Source of the DNA: Streptomyces sp. NBC_01335
GTDB taxonomy: Bacteria > Actinomycetota > Actinomycetes > Streptomycetales > Streptomycetaceae
Direction: 5' to 3'
Length of the DNA: 64,000 nt
NCBI RefSeq assembly: GCF_035953295.1
Contig: NZ_CP108370.1
Coordinates: 7,487,001-7,551,000, forward strand
Below the pieces are notes generated by a model that saw only the letters and a list, made by a program, of their open reading frames with translations, was not told the DNA's origin and did not search any database. Made by a program: the position numbers and the translations under genes. This document shows, one piece after another, positions 28,575 through 37,186 of this stretch; the first letter of the stretch is position 1, and each line of letters starts with the position of its first letter.

Positions 28575-29665
28575 CACTGGGCGCTTTCTTGCAGGCTGCC
28601 GATGCGCAGCGAACCGTCGCCCGCGAGGGCGGGGAGTACGGAGTCGTCCTGGAGCGCCGCCGTGGACAGGACCGGCGGGGCCGCCGTCTCCGGCAGCGGC
28701 CGGGTGCCCGCGGCGGCGGGGGGCGGGGGCGGGGCGTCGAGGAAGCCGGCGTCGGGGGCGTAGAAGAGCGTGCCGGTGACCGCCGTGGAGAAGTCCAGGA
28801 TGCGGTCGTGCGTACCGGGCGGGTCGCCGAGGAACATGTTGCGGAGCATCCGCTCCGTGACGCCGGGGTCGGCCGCGTACCCGATGAAGTACGTACCGAA
28901 CTCGCCCCGCCCGAAGCTGCCGAACGGCATGTTGGCGCGGAGGATGTCCCGCTCGGTGCCGTCCGGGTCGGTGACGGTGTTGAGCGCGACGTGCGAGTCG
29001 GCGGGCTGGACGCCCTCGGGGAGTTCGACGTCGTCCGCCTTGGTGCGGCCGATGACCCGCTCCTGCTCCTCGGTGCTCAGGGCCTTCCAGGCGGTCAGAT
29101 CGTGCAGGTACTTCTGCACGAGGACGTAACTGCCTCCGGCGAACGATGGGTCCTCGTCGCCCACCAGCGCGGCGGCCCGGGCGTCGTCGCCCACCGGGTT
29201 CTCCGTACCGTCGACGAATCCCAGCAGGTCGCGGTGGTCGAGGTAGCGGAACCCCTGCGTCTCGTCCACGATCCGGACCGCCCCGCCGAGACGGTCGAGC
29301 AGCTGCGCGGCCCACTCGTGGCAGACGTCCGCCCGCTCGGCCCGGATGTGCAGGAGCAGGTCGCCGGGGGTGGCCGGGGCGGTGTGGCGCGGTCCGCGCA
29401 GCTCCTGGAACGGGTGCAGCAGCGCCGGACGCCCGCCGCCGAAGAGCCGGTCCCAGGCCTGGGAGCCGAAGCCCAGCACACAGGAGAGCCCGGCGTCCGG
29501 GAAGCGGAAGCCGAGTGACCGGGCGATCGAGGCGACCTCCGGCAGCACGGACCGTACGGCCTCCTCGCCACCCGGCTCGATCGTGCCGACGAGGATCAGC
29601 GCCGCCTCGGTGAGCGGAGCCACCACGGGCTGCACCCTGACGGGGTCCGGAACGGCATCGGGCAT
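28574..29665 (-). CDS. Dye-decolorizing (DyP-type) peroxidase with encapsulin-targeting tail
   Basis: This haem peroxidase of about 363 residues has the DyP signature GFVDGTENP (catalytic Asp), a conserved SHVAL His region that likely binds haem iron, and a distal Arg region. It ends in a Pro/Ala-rich linker (APPPPPAAA) and the tail DGSLRIGSLQESAQ. SLxIGSL-type tails are the known encapsulin cargo-loading peptides. ATG 29665 is chosen over GTG 29674 because GGAG lies 8 bases upstream. It forms a two-gene operon with the shell gene. The product probably protects against peroxide or oxidises an unknown substrate within the shell. Confidence 0.92.
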   Translation of the reverse strand: MPDAVPDPVRVQPVVAPLTEAALILVGTIEPGGEEAVRSVLPEVASIARSLGFRFPDAGLSCVLGFGSQAWDRLFGGGRPALLHPFQELRGPRHTAPATPGDLLLHIRAERADVCHEWAAQLLDRLGGAVRIVDETQGFRYLDHRDLLGFVDGTENPVGDDARAAALVGDEDPSFAGGSYVLVQKYLHDLTAWKALSTEEQERVIGRTKADDVELPEGVQPADSHVALNTVTDPDGTERDILRANMPFGSFGRGEFGTYFIGYAADPGVTERMLRNMFLGDPPGTHDRILDFSTAVTGTLFYAPDAGFLDAPPPPPAAAGTRPLPETAAPPVLSTAALQDDSVLPALAGDGSLRIGSLQESAQ

Positions 29666-29846
29666 GGGGCGCACTCCAGTGGGCAGCGACGGGGCAGCGG
29701 GGCGGGGGCGGGGCAGGGGCTACTGCCACTCACCCACAGGCACGGTCCGGCCGCACCCGGGCGCGACCCGTACGGGCGGGGCCGCGGCGGCCCGTACGTG
29801 CACCGGCCGGACCACCGGCGGCCCGGCCGCGCCCCTGCCGGACCGT

Positions 29847-30302
29847 TCAGCCCGCGTCGACCTCCGAGCGGTCGCCGCCCCACAGCGTGTGGAACGACCC
29901 CTCCCGGTCGGTACGCCGGTAGGTGTGCGCCCCGAAGAAGTCCCGCTGCCCCTGGGTCAGCGCGGCCGGCAGTCGCTCGGCGCGCAGCCCGTCGTAGTAC
30001 GAGAGGGCCGCCGCGAACCCGGGCGTCGGCGCAGCGCCGCCTGCGCGACCACCGCCCGCCAGTCGTCCTGTGCCGCGCCGATCTCCCGGGCGAAGTCCTT
30101 GTCGGAGAGGAGGCTCAGCAGCTCGGGCCGGCTGTCGAAGGCCGCCCTGATCCGGTCCAGGAACGCCGCCCGGATGATGCAACCGGCCCGCCAGATCCCG
30201 GCGACGGCGCCCAGGTCGACGTTCCAGCCGTACTCCTCGCTGCCCGCCCGGATCTGGTGGAAGCCCTGGGTGTACGAGACGATCTTGGACGCGTACAGGG
30301 GA
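29847..30302 (-). pseudogene. 3' fragment of a second 6-phosphogluconate dehydrogenase gene
   Basis: Only about the last 150 codons of a Gnd protein are present: [30 protein letters not shown], then after a frame change at about 30022-30032 [19 protein letters not shown], and the final [13 protein letters not shown]. Sequence is also missing at the change point. The fragment stops abruptly at about 30302, where a plus-strand oxidoreductase fragment begins. It is similar to, but clearly diverged from, the complete gnd at 35043, so it is a decayed paralogue and not a recent duplicate. Confidence 0.8.
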
Positions 30303-30973
30303 TCGCCAACATCTGGGCGCGGCAGGCGCCGACGACGCAGGCGGGTGCGGAGACGCTGGCCGCCGCCTACCCGGGCAGGCTGGCGCTCGGCCTCGGCGTG
30401 AGCGCCCGCGTGCTCGTCGAGGCGCACGGTCTGACCTACGGCAAGCCGGTCGACGAGATGACCGCCTACCTCGACCGTATGGACGCGGCGCAAGGACAGG
30501 CGTTCGACGTGCCGTTTCCCCGCCTGCTCGCCGCGCTCGGCCCGAAGATGCTGGAAGTGGCCGCCGCTCGTGCCGACGGGGCCTACCCGCACTCGATGCC
30601 GGTGGAGCACACGGCGCGGGCACGTGCCGTGCTCGGCCAGGACAAGCTGCTCGTGGTCGGTGTCGGAGTCTTCCTGGACGAGGACCGTTCCCGCGCCCGG
30701 TCGGGCGCGAGGCAGGGATCACTCTTCCGCATCCCGGGTTCGCCGTACGTCGCCAGCATGCGCAGGCTCGGTTTCCCCGCAGACGAGCTGGGAGCCAAAC
30801 CGTCGGACCGGGTGATCGACGCGATGTTCGCCTGCGGTGACGAACAGGTCGTCGCCGCACGTGTGCGCGAGCACCTCGACGCGGGCGCGGATCACGTGGT
30901 GGTGCAACCGATGGGCGCCGGCCTCGGCACGCTGGTCGGCCATCTGGAGCGCATCGCGGGCGAACTGAGGTGA
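30303..30973 (+). pseudogene. C-terminal part of an F420-dependent LLM-class oxidoreductase
   Basis: The frame reads [32 protein letters not shown] and [16 protein letters not shown] through to [11 protein letters not shown] and the end at 30973. This is the luciferase-like monooxygenase fold of F420-dependent oxidoreductases. The first 65 or so residues, including the start codon, are missing: the left end abuts the cut end of the gnd fragment. No start codon with a ribosome-binding site precedes it, so it is probably not translated as a functional protein. Confidence 0.75.
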
Positions 30974-30978
30974 AGGAG

Positions 30979-31010
30979 GCGGGCACGGGGCTCGCGCACC
31001 CCGCGCCCGC
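30979..31010. terminator. Hairpin between convergent genes
   Basis: The arms 30979-30990 and 30999-31010 (one mismatch) with an 8-base loop lie just after the LLM-type remnant and before the quinone oxidoreductase stop. Confidence 0.6.
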
Positions 31011-31019
31011 CCGCAGGCA

Positions 31020-31997
31020 TTACGGGACCAGCAGAACCCGGCCCAGCGCGGCCCTGTCGTCGAGCAGCCGGTGTGCCTCGGCCGCCTCGGCGAGCGGCAC
31101 GGTGGCGTGCACGGCGGTGGTGAGCTCGCCTGCGGCGAAGTAGCCGGCGAGCTCGTCCATTTCCGCGCGCGCCTGCTCGGGCCTGGCCATCCGCCATGCC
31201 GTCAGGTTGAAGCCCGCCAGGGACTTGAGCGCGAAGATGCTCGTGACCGGTACGGAGATCAGGTCACCGCTGGCCGCACCGTAGGTCACGGCCCGGCCGT
31301 ACGGCGCCAGCACATCGAAGCTGCGCCGCAGGATGTCGCCACCCACTGCCTCGAGCACGACGTCGATCCCGCCCGGCACCGCCGCGCGCACCTGGTCGGT
31401 CCAGTTCTCCTCGGTGTAGTTCACCGCGATGTCGGCGCCGTGCTTGCGGGCGAACTCCAGCTTGGCGTCGGAGCTGGCGGTGGCGACCACCGTGCCGGCC
31501 CCGAGCAGCTTCGCGATCTGCACGGCGAGGTGGCCGATGCCGCCTGCCGCGGAGTGCACCAGTACCGACTCGCCGGCGGCGAAGTTGCCCGTCCGCAGCG
31601 CGCGCAACGCGACCGGCGCACCCATCGGCAGCATGGTGGCCGAGCCGTTGTCGATGCCCTCGCCCACCTTGACGGTCCACTGCGCCGTGGCGAGCACGTA
31701 GTCGGCGTAGGCATCCTCCGCCGCAAGGGCCGCGACCCGCTCTCCGACCACGAACCCCTCGACACCCTCGCCGACGGCCTCGACCGTGCCGACGACGTCG
31801 CCGGTCAGCTTGCCCGGCAGCGGCCGCTGGAAGATCGCCCCCGCACCCGGCCCCTGCCGGTACTTGGTGTCGACGAAGTTGGCCCCGACCGCCTCCGTCC
31901 TGATGAGCACCTGCCCCTCGCCGGGAACCGGTACCTCGGCCTCCTCGACCTGCAGGACCTCAGGTCCCCCGTATTCGTGGTAGCGGACGCGCCGCAT
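31020..31997 (-). CDS. NADPH:quinone oxidoreductase (zinc-independent MDR family)
   Basis: The 325-residue medium-chain reductase has the GroES-like N-terminus (GANFVDTKYRQGP) and the nucleotide-binding loop HSAAGGIGHLAVQIAKLLGA. It lacks the zinc ligands of alcohol dehydrogenases. It probably reduces quinones or enones with NADPH. ATG 31997 follows AGAGGGG. It is divergent from a TetR gene with a palindrome between them, which suggests repression relieved by a reactive substrate. Confidence 0.88.
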   Translation of the reverse strand: MRRVRYHEYGGPEVLQVEEAEVPVPGEGQVLIRTEAVGANFVDTKYRQGPGAGAIFQRPLPGKLTGDVVGTVEAVGEGVEGFVVGERVAALAAEDAYADYVLATAQWTVKVGEGIDNGSATMLPMGAPVALRALRTGNFAAGESVLVHSAAGGIGHLAVQIAKLLGAGTVVATASSDAKLEFARKHGADIAVNYTEENWTDQVRAAVPGGIDVVLEAVGGDILRRSFDVLAPYGRAVTYGAASGDLISVPVTSIFALKSLAGFNLTAWRMARPEQARAEMDELAGYFAAGELTTAVHATVPLAEAAEAHRLLDDRAALGRVLLVP

Positions 31998-32051
31998 GAC
32001 GACCCCTCTTTCCCAGCTAAAGTGGACTACCAGTCAACTTGCGGCCAACGT

Positions 32052-32070
32052 ACTGGACCGCCGGTCCAGT
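32052..32070. promoter_or_regulatory. 19-bp TetR-type operator between qor and tetR
   Basis: ACTGGACCG-C-CGGTCCAGT is a perfect 9-bp dyad around one base. It lies in the 91-base gap between the two divergent start codons. A related half-site sequence (TGGACTACCAGTCA) is seen a few bases to the left. This is the expected layout for autoregulation plus control of the neighbouring gene. Confidence 0.7.
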
Positions 32071-32088
32071 TGTCCAGGAGGTTCCCCG

Positions 32089-32676
32089 ATGGCGGAAGTC
32101 CGACGCGAACGCGCCGACGCGGCCCGCAACCGCCGCGCGATCTTGCGCGCCACCGAAGAACTCCTGGCCCTGTACCGCCCGGACGAGATCTCCATGGAGC
32201 AGGTCGCCGCGGCGGCCGGCGTCGGCAAGGGCACCGTGTTCCATCGCTTCGGCAGCCGTATGGGCCTCATGCACGCCCTGATGCAGGACCGTGCCCTGGC
32301 CCTGCACGACGCCGTCGTCTCCGGGCCGCCACCCCTGGGTCCCGACGCCGACCCACGTTCGCGTCTCTTCGCGTTCCTCGACGGCATCGTGGCCGTGGTG
32401 GCCCGGAACAAGGGCCTGCTCGCGGCCCTCGGCCACGCCGTCACCACCACCCAACGCCCCAGGGCGGACGACGGCCATCCTGTCTACCGCTTCTGGCACG
32501 GCCACCTCAGCACCTTGCTCGCCGAGCTGCGCCCCTCGCTGGACGCCGAGCTGATGGCGCACGTTCTGCTGTCGACTCTGAGCAGTGAGCCCATTCTGCG
32601 ACTCCTGGAGAGGGGGGAGGGGGAACGGCTGGCGGTCGCGTTGCGGCTGACGGCGACGAGCCTGCTGGACGCGTGA
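32089..32676 (+). CDS. TetR-family regulator, divergent from the quinone oxidoreductase
   Basis: The 195-residue protein has a TetR HTH (about 15-60: ISMEQVAAAAGVGKGTVFHRF) and a C-terminal ligand domain. The ATG at 32089 follows AGGAGG by 7 bases. The operator at 32052 in the shared promoter makes the quinone oxidoreductase gene the likely target. The ligand is unknown. Confidence 0.88.
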   Translation: MAEVRRERADAARNRRAILRATEELLALYRPDEISMEQVAAAAGVGKGTVFHRFGSRMGLMHALMQDRALALHDAVVSGPPPLGPDADPRSRLFAFLDGIVAVVARNKGLLAALGHAVTTTQRPRADDGHPVYRFWHGHLSTLLAELRPSLDAELMAHVLLSTLSSEPILRLLERGEGERLAVALRLTATSLLDA

Positions 32677-32835
32677 TGCGGCCGATCACGTGCCGAACCG
32701 GCTTTCGGATGGTGCACGGTGCTTTGGGCGCTTTGCATACAGAGCGAGTGCACGCACAGAAAATGTCGGCCTTCCGCCACTTCTAGGGTCAAGGGCAGTA
32801 CAGCGCATCACCCCCGATCACCCCAGGAGTCACCC

Positions 32836-33455
32836 ATGGCCCACGTTGTCGAGCCGGTCGGGCCGGTACTGGAACCCGCCGCCCAGGCGTTCGCCGAGGC
32901 CACCGACGCGCCGCCTTACCTCTTCGACCTCGGTCCCGTAGAGGGCCGCAAGGCCGTGGACGAGGTGCAGTCCGGAGACATCAGCAAGCCGGAGGTCGAC
33001 GAGGAGTGGATCACCGTGTCGGGTGGTCCCACGGGCAGCGCGCGGGCCCGGATCGTCAAGCCGGCCGGCACCGAAGGTGTCCTGCCGGTGATCCTCTACA
33101 TCCACGGTGCGGGGTGTGTCTTCGGTAATGCCCACACCCACGACCGGCTGGTCCGTGAACTCGCCGTCGGCGCCCGCGCCGCGGTGGTCTTCCCCGAGTA
33201 CGACCTCTCGCCCGAGGCCCGCTACCCCGTCGCCATCGAGCAGAACTACACCGTCGCCCGGTGGATCGTCGAGCAGGGCGCCACCAAGGACATGGACGCC
33301 GCACTCCTCGCCGTCGTCGGCGACTCGGTCGGGGGCAACATGGCGGCCGCCCTGACCCTGATGGCCAAGGAGCGGGGAGACGTCCCGCTGCTCCAGCAGG
33401 TGCTGTTCTACCCGGTCACCGACGCGAGCTTCGACACCGGTTCGACGGAGCCGCA
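32836..33455 (+). pseudogene. 5' part of an HSL-type alpha/beta-hydrolase (esterase)
   Basis: From ATG 32836 (AGGAG 7 bases upstream) the frame gives about 205 residues of an HSL-family esterase. It shows the oxyanion motif HGAG and the nucleophile serine in GDSVGG, ending QQVLFYPVTDASFDTGS. The expected lid, Asp and His regions are missing. From about 33450 the DNA matches a cas1 gene in another frame, while this frame runs on to a stop at 33612 as unrelated residues. The join is a deletion or rearrangement end point. Confidence 0.75.
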
Positions 33456-34221
33456 AAAGGCAACGTGCTCCTGCGCCACGCCCAGCACCAGATCCACGAC
33501 GACGTTGCCGCCCGCCTCGACATCGCCCGAAACATGGTCGCCGGGAAGATCCGCAACAGCCGCTGGATCCTCCTCCGCGCCGAACGCGACGCCGAACCCG
33601 CGGCACGGCTGAGGATCAGAACCCACGCCGACGAACTCGCCGCAGCCCTCATCACGACGCGCGACGCCGAGTCACTCGACATCGCCATGGGCATCGAAGG
33701 CAACGCCGCCCGCACCTACTTCACCGCCCTCACCTACGCACTCCGCCCCTCCGAGAGCATCCCGCCCTTCACCCACCGCAACCGCCGACCACCCACGGAC
33801 CCTGTCAACGCCCTGCTCTCCTTCACCTACGGACCACTCAGGAGCCTCGTCCACGGAGCCGCCGAACAAGTCGGCCTCGACCCCCACATCGGCTACCTCC
33901 ACGGCCTGCGTCCCGGAAAACCCGCACTCGCCCTCGACCTCATGGAGGAGTTCCGCCCCGTCCTCGCCGACCGGTTCCGTCTCACCCTGCTCAACCGCCG
34001 CCAGATCCGCGGCGAACACTTCGAGGTTCTGAGCGGAGGAGCCGTACGTCTCACCGACGACGGCCGCACCACGGTTCTCGGCGTGGAAAGCCCAACCCTG
34101 GGGACACCCCATCGCCGGCCGGGATGTCCCCGCCGGTCTTCTCCCCGTAGTCCAGGCCCGCGTCCTTGCCCGCCACCTCCGCGGCGACCTACCCGCCTAC
34201 CTCCCCTGGACGGCAGGGTGA
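33450..34221 (+). pseudogene. cas1: cas1 3' portion (type I-C-like), 5'-truncated and frameshifted
   Basis: The frame reads GNVLLRHAQHQI, ARNMVAGKIRNSRWILLRAE, GIEGNAARTYFTAL, PVNALLSFTYGPL and HIGYLHGLRPGKPALALDLM. This is the C-terminal alpha-helical domain of the Cas1 integrase, with catalytic Glu in EGNAAR, His in YLHG and Asp in LALDLME present. The N-terminal beta domain (about 85-100 residues) is lost at the junction with the esterase. A shift at about 34077-34081 moves the tail ([16 protein letters not shown], then [10 protein letters not shown]) into another frame. The stop overlaps the cas2 start (TGATG). Adaptation function is lost. Confidence 0.85.
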
Positions 34222-34292
34222 TGGACCTCCTCCTGACCTACGACGTCGATACCACCGCCCCCGAAGGCCGCCGCAGACTTCGCCGCGTTGCG
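34221..34292 (+). pseudogene. cas2: cas2 5' stub running into the CRISPR array
   Basis: ATG 34221 opens MDLLLTYDVDTTAPEGRRRL followed by RRVA, the first strand and helix of Cas2. Homology stops after about 24 of roughly 90 residues, and the DNA passes directly into the first CRISPR repeat. A deletion therefore removed the rest of cas2 and the leader. The start overlaps the cas1 stop, which is normal for this gene pair. Confidence 0.8.
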
Positions 34293-34610
34293 ACCTCCGG
34301 GGCGACCGAGGATCGCAACAGCGCCACCGCGACCTGTGCCGGGGAGAGGCCGGTAGTGGCGGTCGCCCTCCGGGGCGACCGAGGATGGCAACGGCTCGTA
34401 GGTCTGGTAACCCGAGCCGGACGCTGTGGTGGTGGTCGCTCTCCGGACGGCCGAGGATCGCAACGCGACACACAGGGCGCCGCGCAGACCGCACGCGGCA
34501 TGCGGCGGTCGCCCTCCGGACGGCCGAGGACCGTAACCCCAGGGGGTCGGTGTAGCGGGCCTCCCACGACCCGGTGGCGGTCGCCCTCCGGGGCGACTGA
34601 AGACCGCAAC
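34289..34610 (+). CRISPR. Small degenerate CRISPR array, five repeats, four spacers
   Basis: Repeats are at 34289-34319 (5' part altered), 34356-34392, 34429-34464, 34502-34537 and 34574-34610. They are 36-37 bp, with first half GTGGCGGTCGCCCTCCGGGG and second half CGACCGAGGATCGCAAC; GTCGCCC and GGGCGAC form a 7-bp stem. Spacers are 34320-34355, 34393-34428, 34465-34501 and 34538-34573 (36-37 bp), all different. Repeats differ from one another at several positions (for example GGACGGCC for GGGGCGACC in the third and fourth), which suggests an old, no longer renewed array. It follows cas1 and cas2 remnants. No interference genes are in the window. Confidence 0.88.
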
Positions 34611-35042
34611 TTCATCGCGCACCAAGATCGGTAGCACCGCCAAGGGCCACGCCGCATGAACGCTCACGGGCTCGTCGTGGCAGGTTCCGAGCTCGAGCCG
34701 CCAGGGACTTTTCAGGGACTTTCAGCTCTGTCGGAGGGACATCGAGGGAGTTTTCGCTGTACAAGCACGGAAGGCCACGACAGCGCTGAAAGGCCCACGG
34801 CTTCGGGCTCGACCCTCCGCGCCGTCGCTCCACAGCACTCCGGCACGGCGGCGGGCAGGGTAGTAGCAGGCGAGACCCTTCGGCGTCATGCACGGTCCTG
34901 ACCTCGCAGAATGCGCTTCGGCGTCCTTATACGTCGTGGCGCGGACTATGGTGTGGGCCTCGCTCATCTCCGCTGATCTCTTCAGCTTCCCGATCGCCTC
35001 TGGGGCGATTCCGCTCCGGTGTCGGCTCTCGCGGGTGGTTGG
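34611..35042. other. About 430 bases without a supportable gene
   Basis: No frame reads as a recognised protein. It contains the direct repeat CAGGGACTTT (two copies at about 34702-34721) and the long inverted repeat 34715-34796 listed separately. The trailing end of the array is on its left and the 3' end of gnd on its right. Confidence 0.5.
34715..34796. repeat. 19-bp imperfect inverted repeat enclosing 44 bases
   Basis: The arms 34715-34733 (GGGACTTTCAGCTCTGTCG) and 34778-34796 are reverse complements with two mismatches. They could be a structured RNA, a terminator region or the ends of a very small transposon relic. Confidence 0.55.
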
Positions 35043-36497
35043 TCAGCTTTCGACTTCGGTCTTGTCGCCGCCCCAGAGGGTGTGGAAGGTGCCGTCCCGG
35101 TCGGTGCGGTGGTAGGTGTGTGCGCCGAAGTAGTCGCGCTGGCCCTGGGTGAGGGCGGCGGGCAGGCGTTCGGCGCGCAGGGAGTCGTAGTAGGCGAGGG
35201 TGGCGGCGAAGGCGGGGGTGGGGACGCCCTGGGTGACTGCGGTGGCGATCACGTGGCGCCAGTCGTCCTGGGCGCTGGCGATCTCTTCGGCGAAGCTCTT
35301 GTCGGAGAGGAGGCTCGGCATCCGGGGCTGGGCCTCGTAGGCGCTGGTGATCCTGTCGAGGAACGCGGCCCGGATGATGCATCCGCCGCGCCAGATCGAG
35401 GCGACCCTGCCCAGGTCGATGTCCCAGTCGTACTCCTCGCTGCCGGCCGAGATCTCGTGGAAGCCCTGCGTGTAGGCGACGATCTTCGATGCGTACAGGG
35501 CCTGCTCGACCTGGTCGGCGAAGGCAGCCGCCTCGTCCTCACCCAGCTTGCGGGCGGTCGGACCCGCGAGGGTACGTGAGGCGTCCCGGAGACCGGCGTG
35601 GCCGGAGACGGAGCGCGCGAAGACGGCCTCGGCGATACCCGAGACGGGAACGCCCAGGTCGAGGGCGATCTGCACGGTCCAGCGGCCGGTGCCCTTCTGC
35701 TCCGCCTGGTCGAGCACGACGTCCACGAAGGGCTTGCCGGTCGCCGCATCGACGTGTGAGAGCACCTCAGCGGTGATCTCGATGAGGTAGGAGCCCAGGC
35801 GCCCGGTGTTCCAGGTGCGGAAGATGTCCGCGATCTGCGCGGGGGAGTACCCGGCCACGGCGCGGAGCAGGTGGTATGCCTCGGAGATGAGCTGCATGTC
35901 CGCATACTCGATGCCGTTATGCACCATCTTCACGAAGTGCCCCGCGCCGTCCGGGCCGATGTGGGTGGTGCACGGTGTGCCGTCCTCGGCACGCGCCGCG
36001 ATCTTCTCCAGCAGCGGTCCCAGCGACTCGTACGACTCCGCCGAACCGCCCGGCATGATGCTCGGCCCGTTCAGCGCGCCCTCCTCACCGCCGGAGATGC
36101 CCGTGCCGACGAAGTGCAGCCCGCGCTCGCGCAGCTCCTTCTCGCGGCGCCGGGTGTCCTCGAAATGGGCGTTGCCGCCGTCGATGATGACGTCGCCCTT
36201 CTCCAGCAGGGGCGCGAACTCCTGGATCACGGCGTCCGTGGGCTCACCCGCCTTCACCATGACGACCAGCCGCCGGGGCCGCTCCAGGGCGTCGACGAAC
36301 TCCTGCGGCGAGCGCGCGGCGACGAAGTCCCCCTCGCCGCCGAACTCGTCCACCAGGGCGTCGGTCTTCGCGGTCGTGCGATTGTGCACGGCGACGGTGA
36401 GACCGTTGCGGGCGAAGTTCCGGGCGAGGTTGCGGCCCATCACCGCGAGTCCTGTCACGCCGATCTGAGCGGTGCCGGTCGGGGTGGTGCCGGTCAT
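35043..36497 (-). CDS. gnd: 6-phosphogluconate dehydrogenase, decarboxylating
   Basis: Gnd oxidises 6-phosphogluconate to ribulose 5-phosphate with NADP in the pentose phosphate pathway. The 484-residue product has the NADP loop (IGVTGLAVMGRNLA), the substrate signature (GTGISGGEEGALNGPSIMPGG) and the catalytic Lys and Glu region (HFVKMVHNGIEY). It ends near TLWGGDKTEVES as usual. ATG 36497 follows AGGAG by 8 bases. The gene is complete, in contrast to the paralogous fragment at 29847. Confidence 0.95.
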   Translation of the reverse strand: MTGTTPTGTAQIGVTGLAVMGRNLARNFARNGLTVAVHNRTTAKTDALVDEFGGEGDFVAARSPQEFVDALERPRRLVVMVKAGEPTDAVIQEFAPLLEKGDVIIDGGNAHFEDTRRREKELRERGLHFVGTGISGGEEGALNGPSIMPGGSAESYESLGPLLEKIAARAEDGTPCTTHIGPDGAGHFVKMVHNGIEYADMQLISEAYHLLRAVAGYSPAQIADIFRTWNTGRLGSYLIEITAEVLSHVDAATGKPFVDVVLDQAEQKGTGRWTVQIALDLGVPVSGIAEAVFARSVSGHAGLRDASRTLAGPTARKLGEDEAAAFADQVEQALYASKIVAYTQGFHEISAGSEEYDWDIDLGRVASIWRGGCIIRAAFLDRITSAYEAQPRMPSLLSDKSFAEEIASAQDDWRHVIATAVTQGVPTPAFAATLAYYDSLRAERLPAALTQGQRDYFGAHTYHRTDRDGTFHTLWGGDKTEVES

Positions 36498-36622
36498 GGG
36501 GGTGCTCCTGGCTGTCTCGGGGGTGGATGTCCGGGAGTGGTCGTCCCGGGGTTCTGAGGCCGGGCCGCCGGTCTCCCGGCGGCCTGCCGGGGCGGTGCCC
36601 ACGGACGCGTACGTGCCGGAGG

Positions 36623-37186
36623 TCAGCGCGCGCGGGCCGGATCGTCCTCGGAGGCGGCGGGGCCGGTGGCGGACTCGGCGCCGACGGCGTCCGGACCGGA
36701 GTCGGGCGGGGTAGCCGGGTCCCACTCGGGGAGCCACGGCTCCTCATCGGGGACGACGTGCATGGCCGCCTCCTCGGCGGAGGCCGCAGCACCGTCGACA
36801 CCGACGTCGCTCGCGGTGAGCGTGGCCGGTACGGTCCCGTCCGCCTGCTGGGTGATCCTGCCGGCACGGTCCGTACCCACCTCGTCGTCCCACGGCTCGC
36901 CCTCACCGTCGGACAGGTCCCCGGCTCCGTCGCCGTCGCTCGCGGCCACCTCCGGAAGCTCGCGGGAGAGCCTGCTGTCGAGCGACTCCCCGTCGTGCTG
37001 CTCGGACCCGGTGGTCCCCACGTCGTCCACGGCCCACGGCCGCTCGGGCGGCGAGTACCCCTCGTCCAGGGCGTCGCTGAGGTCGGAGTCCACGAGGGTG
37101 TCCTCGATGTCCAGCTGTTCGTCGGGGTCGGACGCCTCCTCCGGCTGGGGCTGATAGACGTCGTCCCCCCGGTCGGTGTCGCTCAT
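36623..37186 (-). CDS. DUF5709-like acidic protein
   Basis: The 187-residue, very acidic protein (YQPQPEEASDPDEQLDIEDT, PPERPWAVDDVG, EPWLPEWDPA) matches the pattern of DUF5709 proteins of streptomycetes. It has no signal or membrane helix. ATG 37186 follows GAGAGGA. The function is unknown. Confidence 0.75.
   Translation of the reverse strand: MSDTDRGDDVYQPQPEEASDPDEQLDIEDTLVDSDLSDALDEGYSPPERPWAVDDVGTTGSEQHDGESLDSRLSRELPEVAASDGDGAGDLSDGEGEPWDDEVGTDRAGRITQQADGTVPATLTASDVGVDGAAASAEEAAMHVVPDEEPWLPEWDPATPPDSGPDAVGAESATGPAASEDDPARAR

Noticed and set aside
29798..30302. Long plus-strand open frame upstream of the LLM-type fragment
   Set aside because: The part before 30303 is antisense to the gnd fragment and is not protein-like, so it was not taken as the N-terminus of the oxidoreductase.
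34165..34667. Open frames on both strands across the CRISPR array
   Set aside because: The translations show the periodic repeat; they come from the array, not from a gene.
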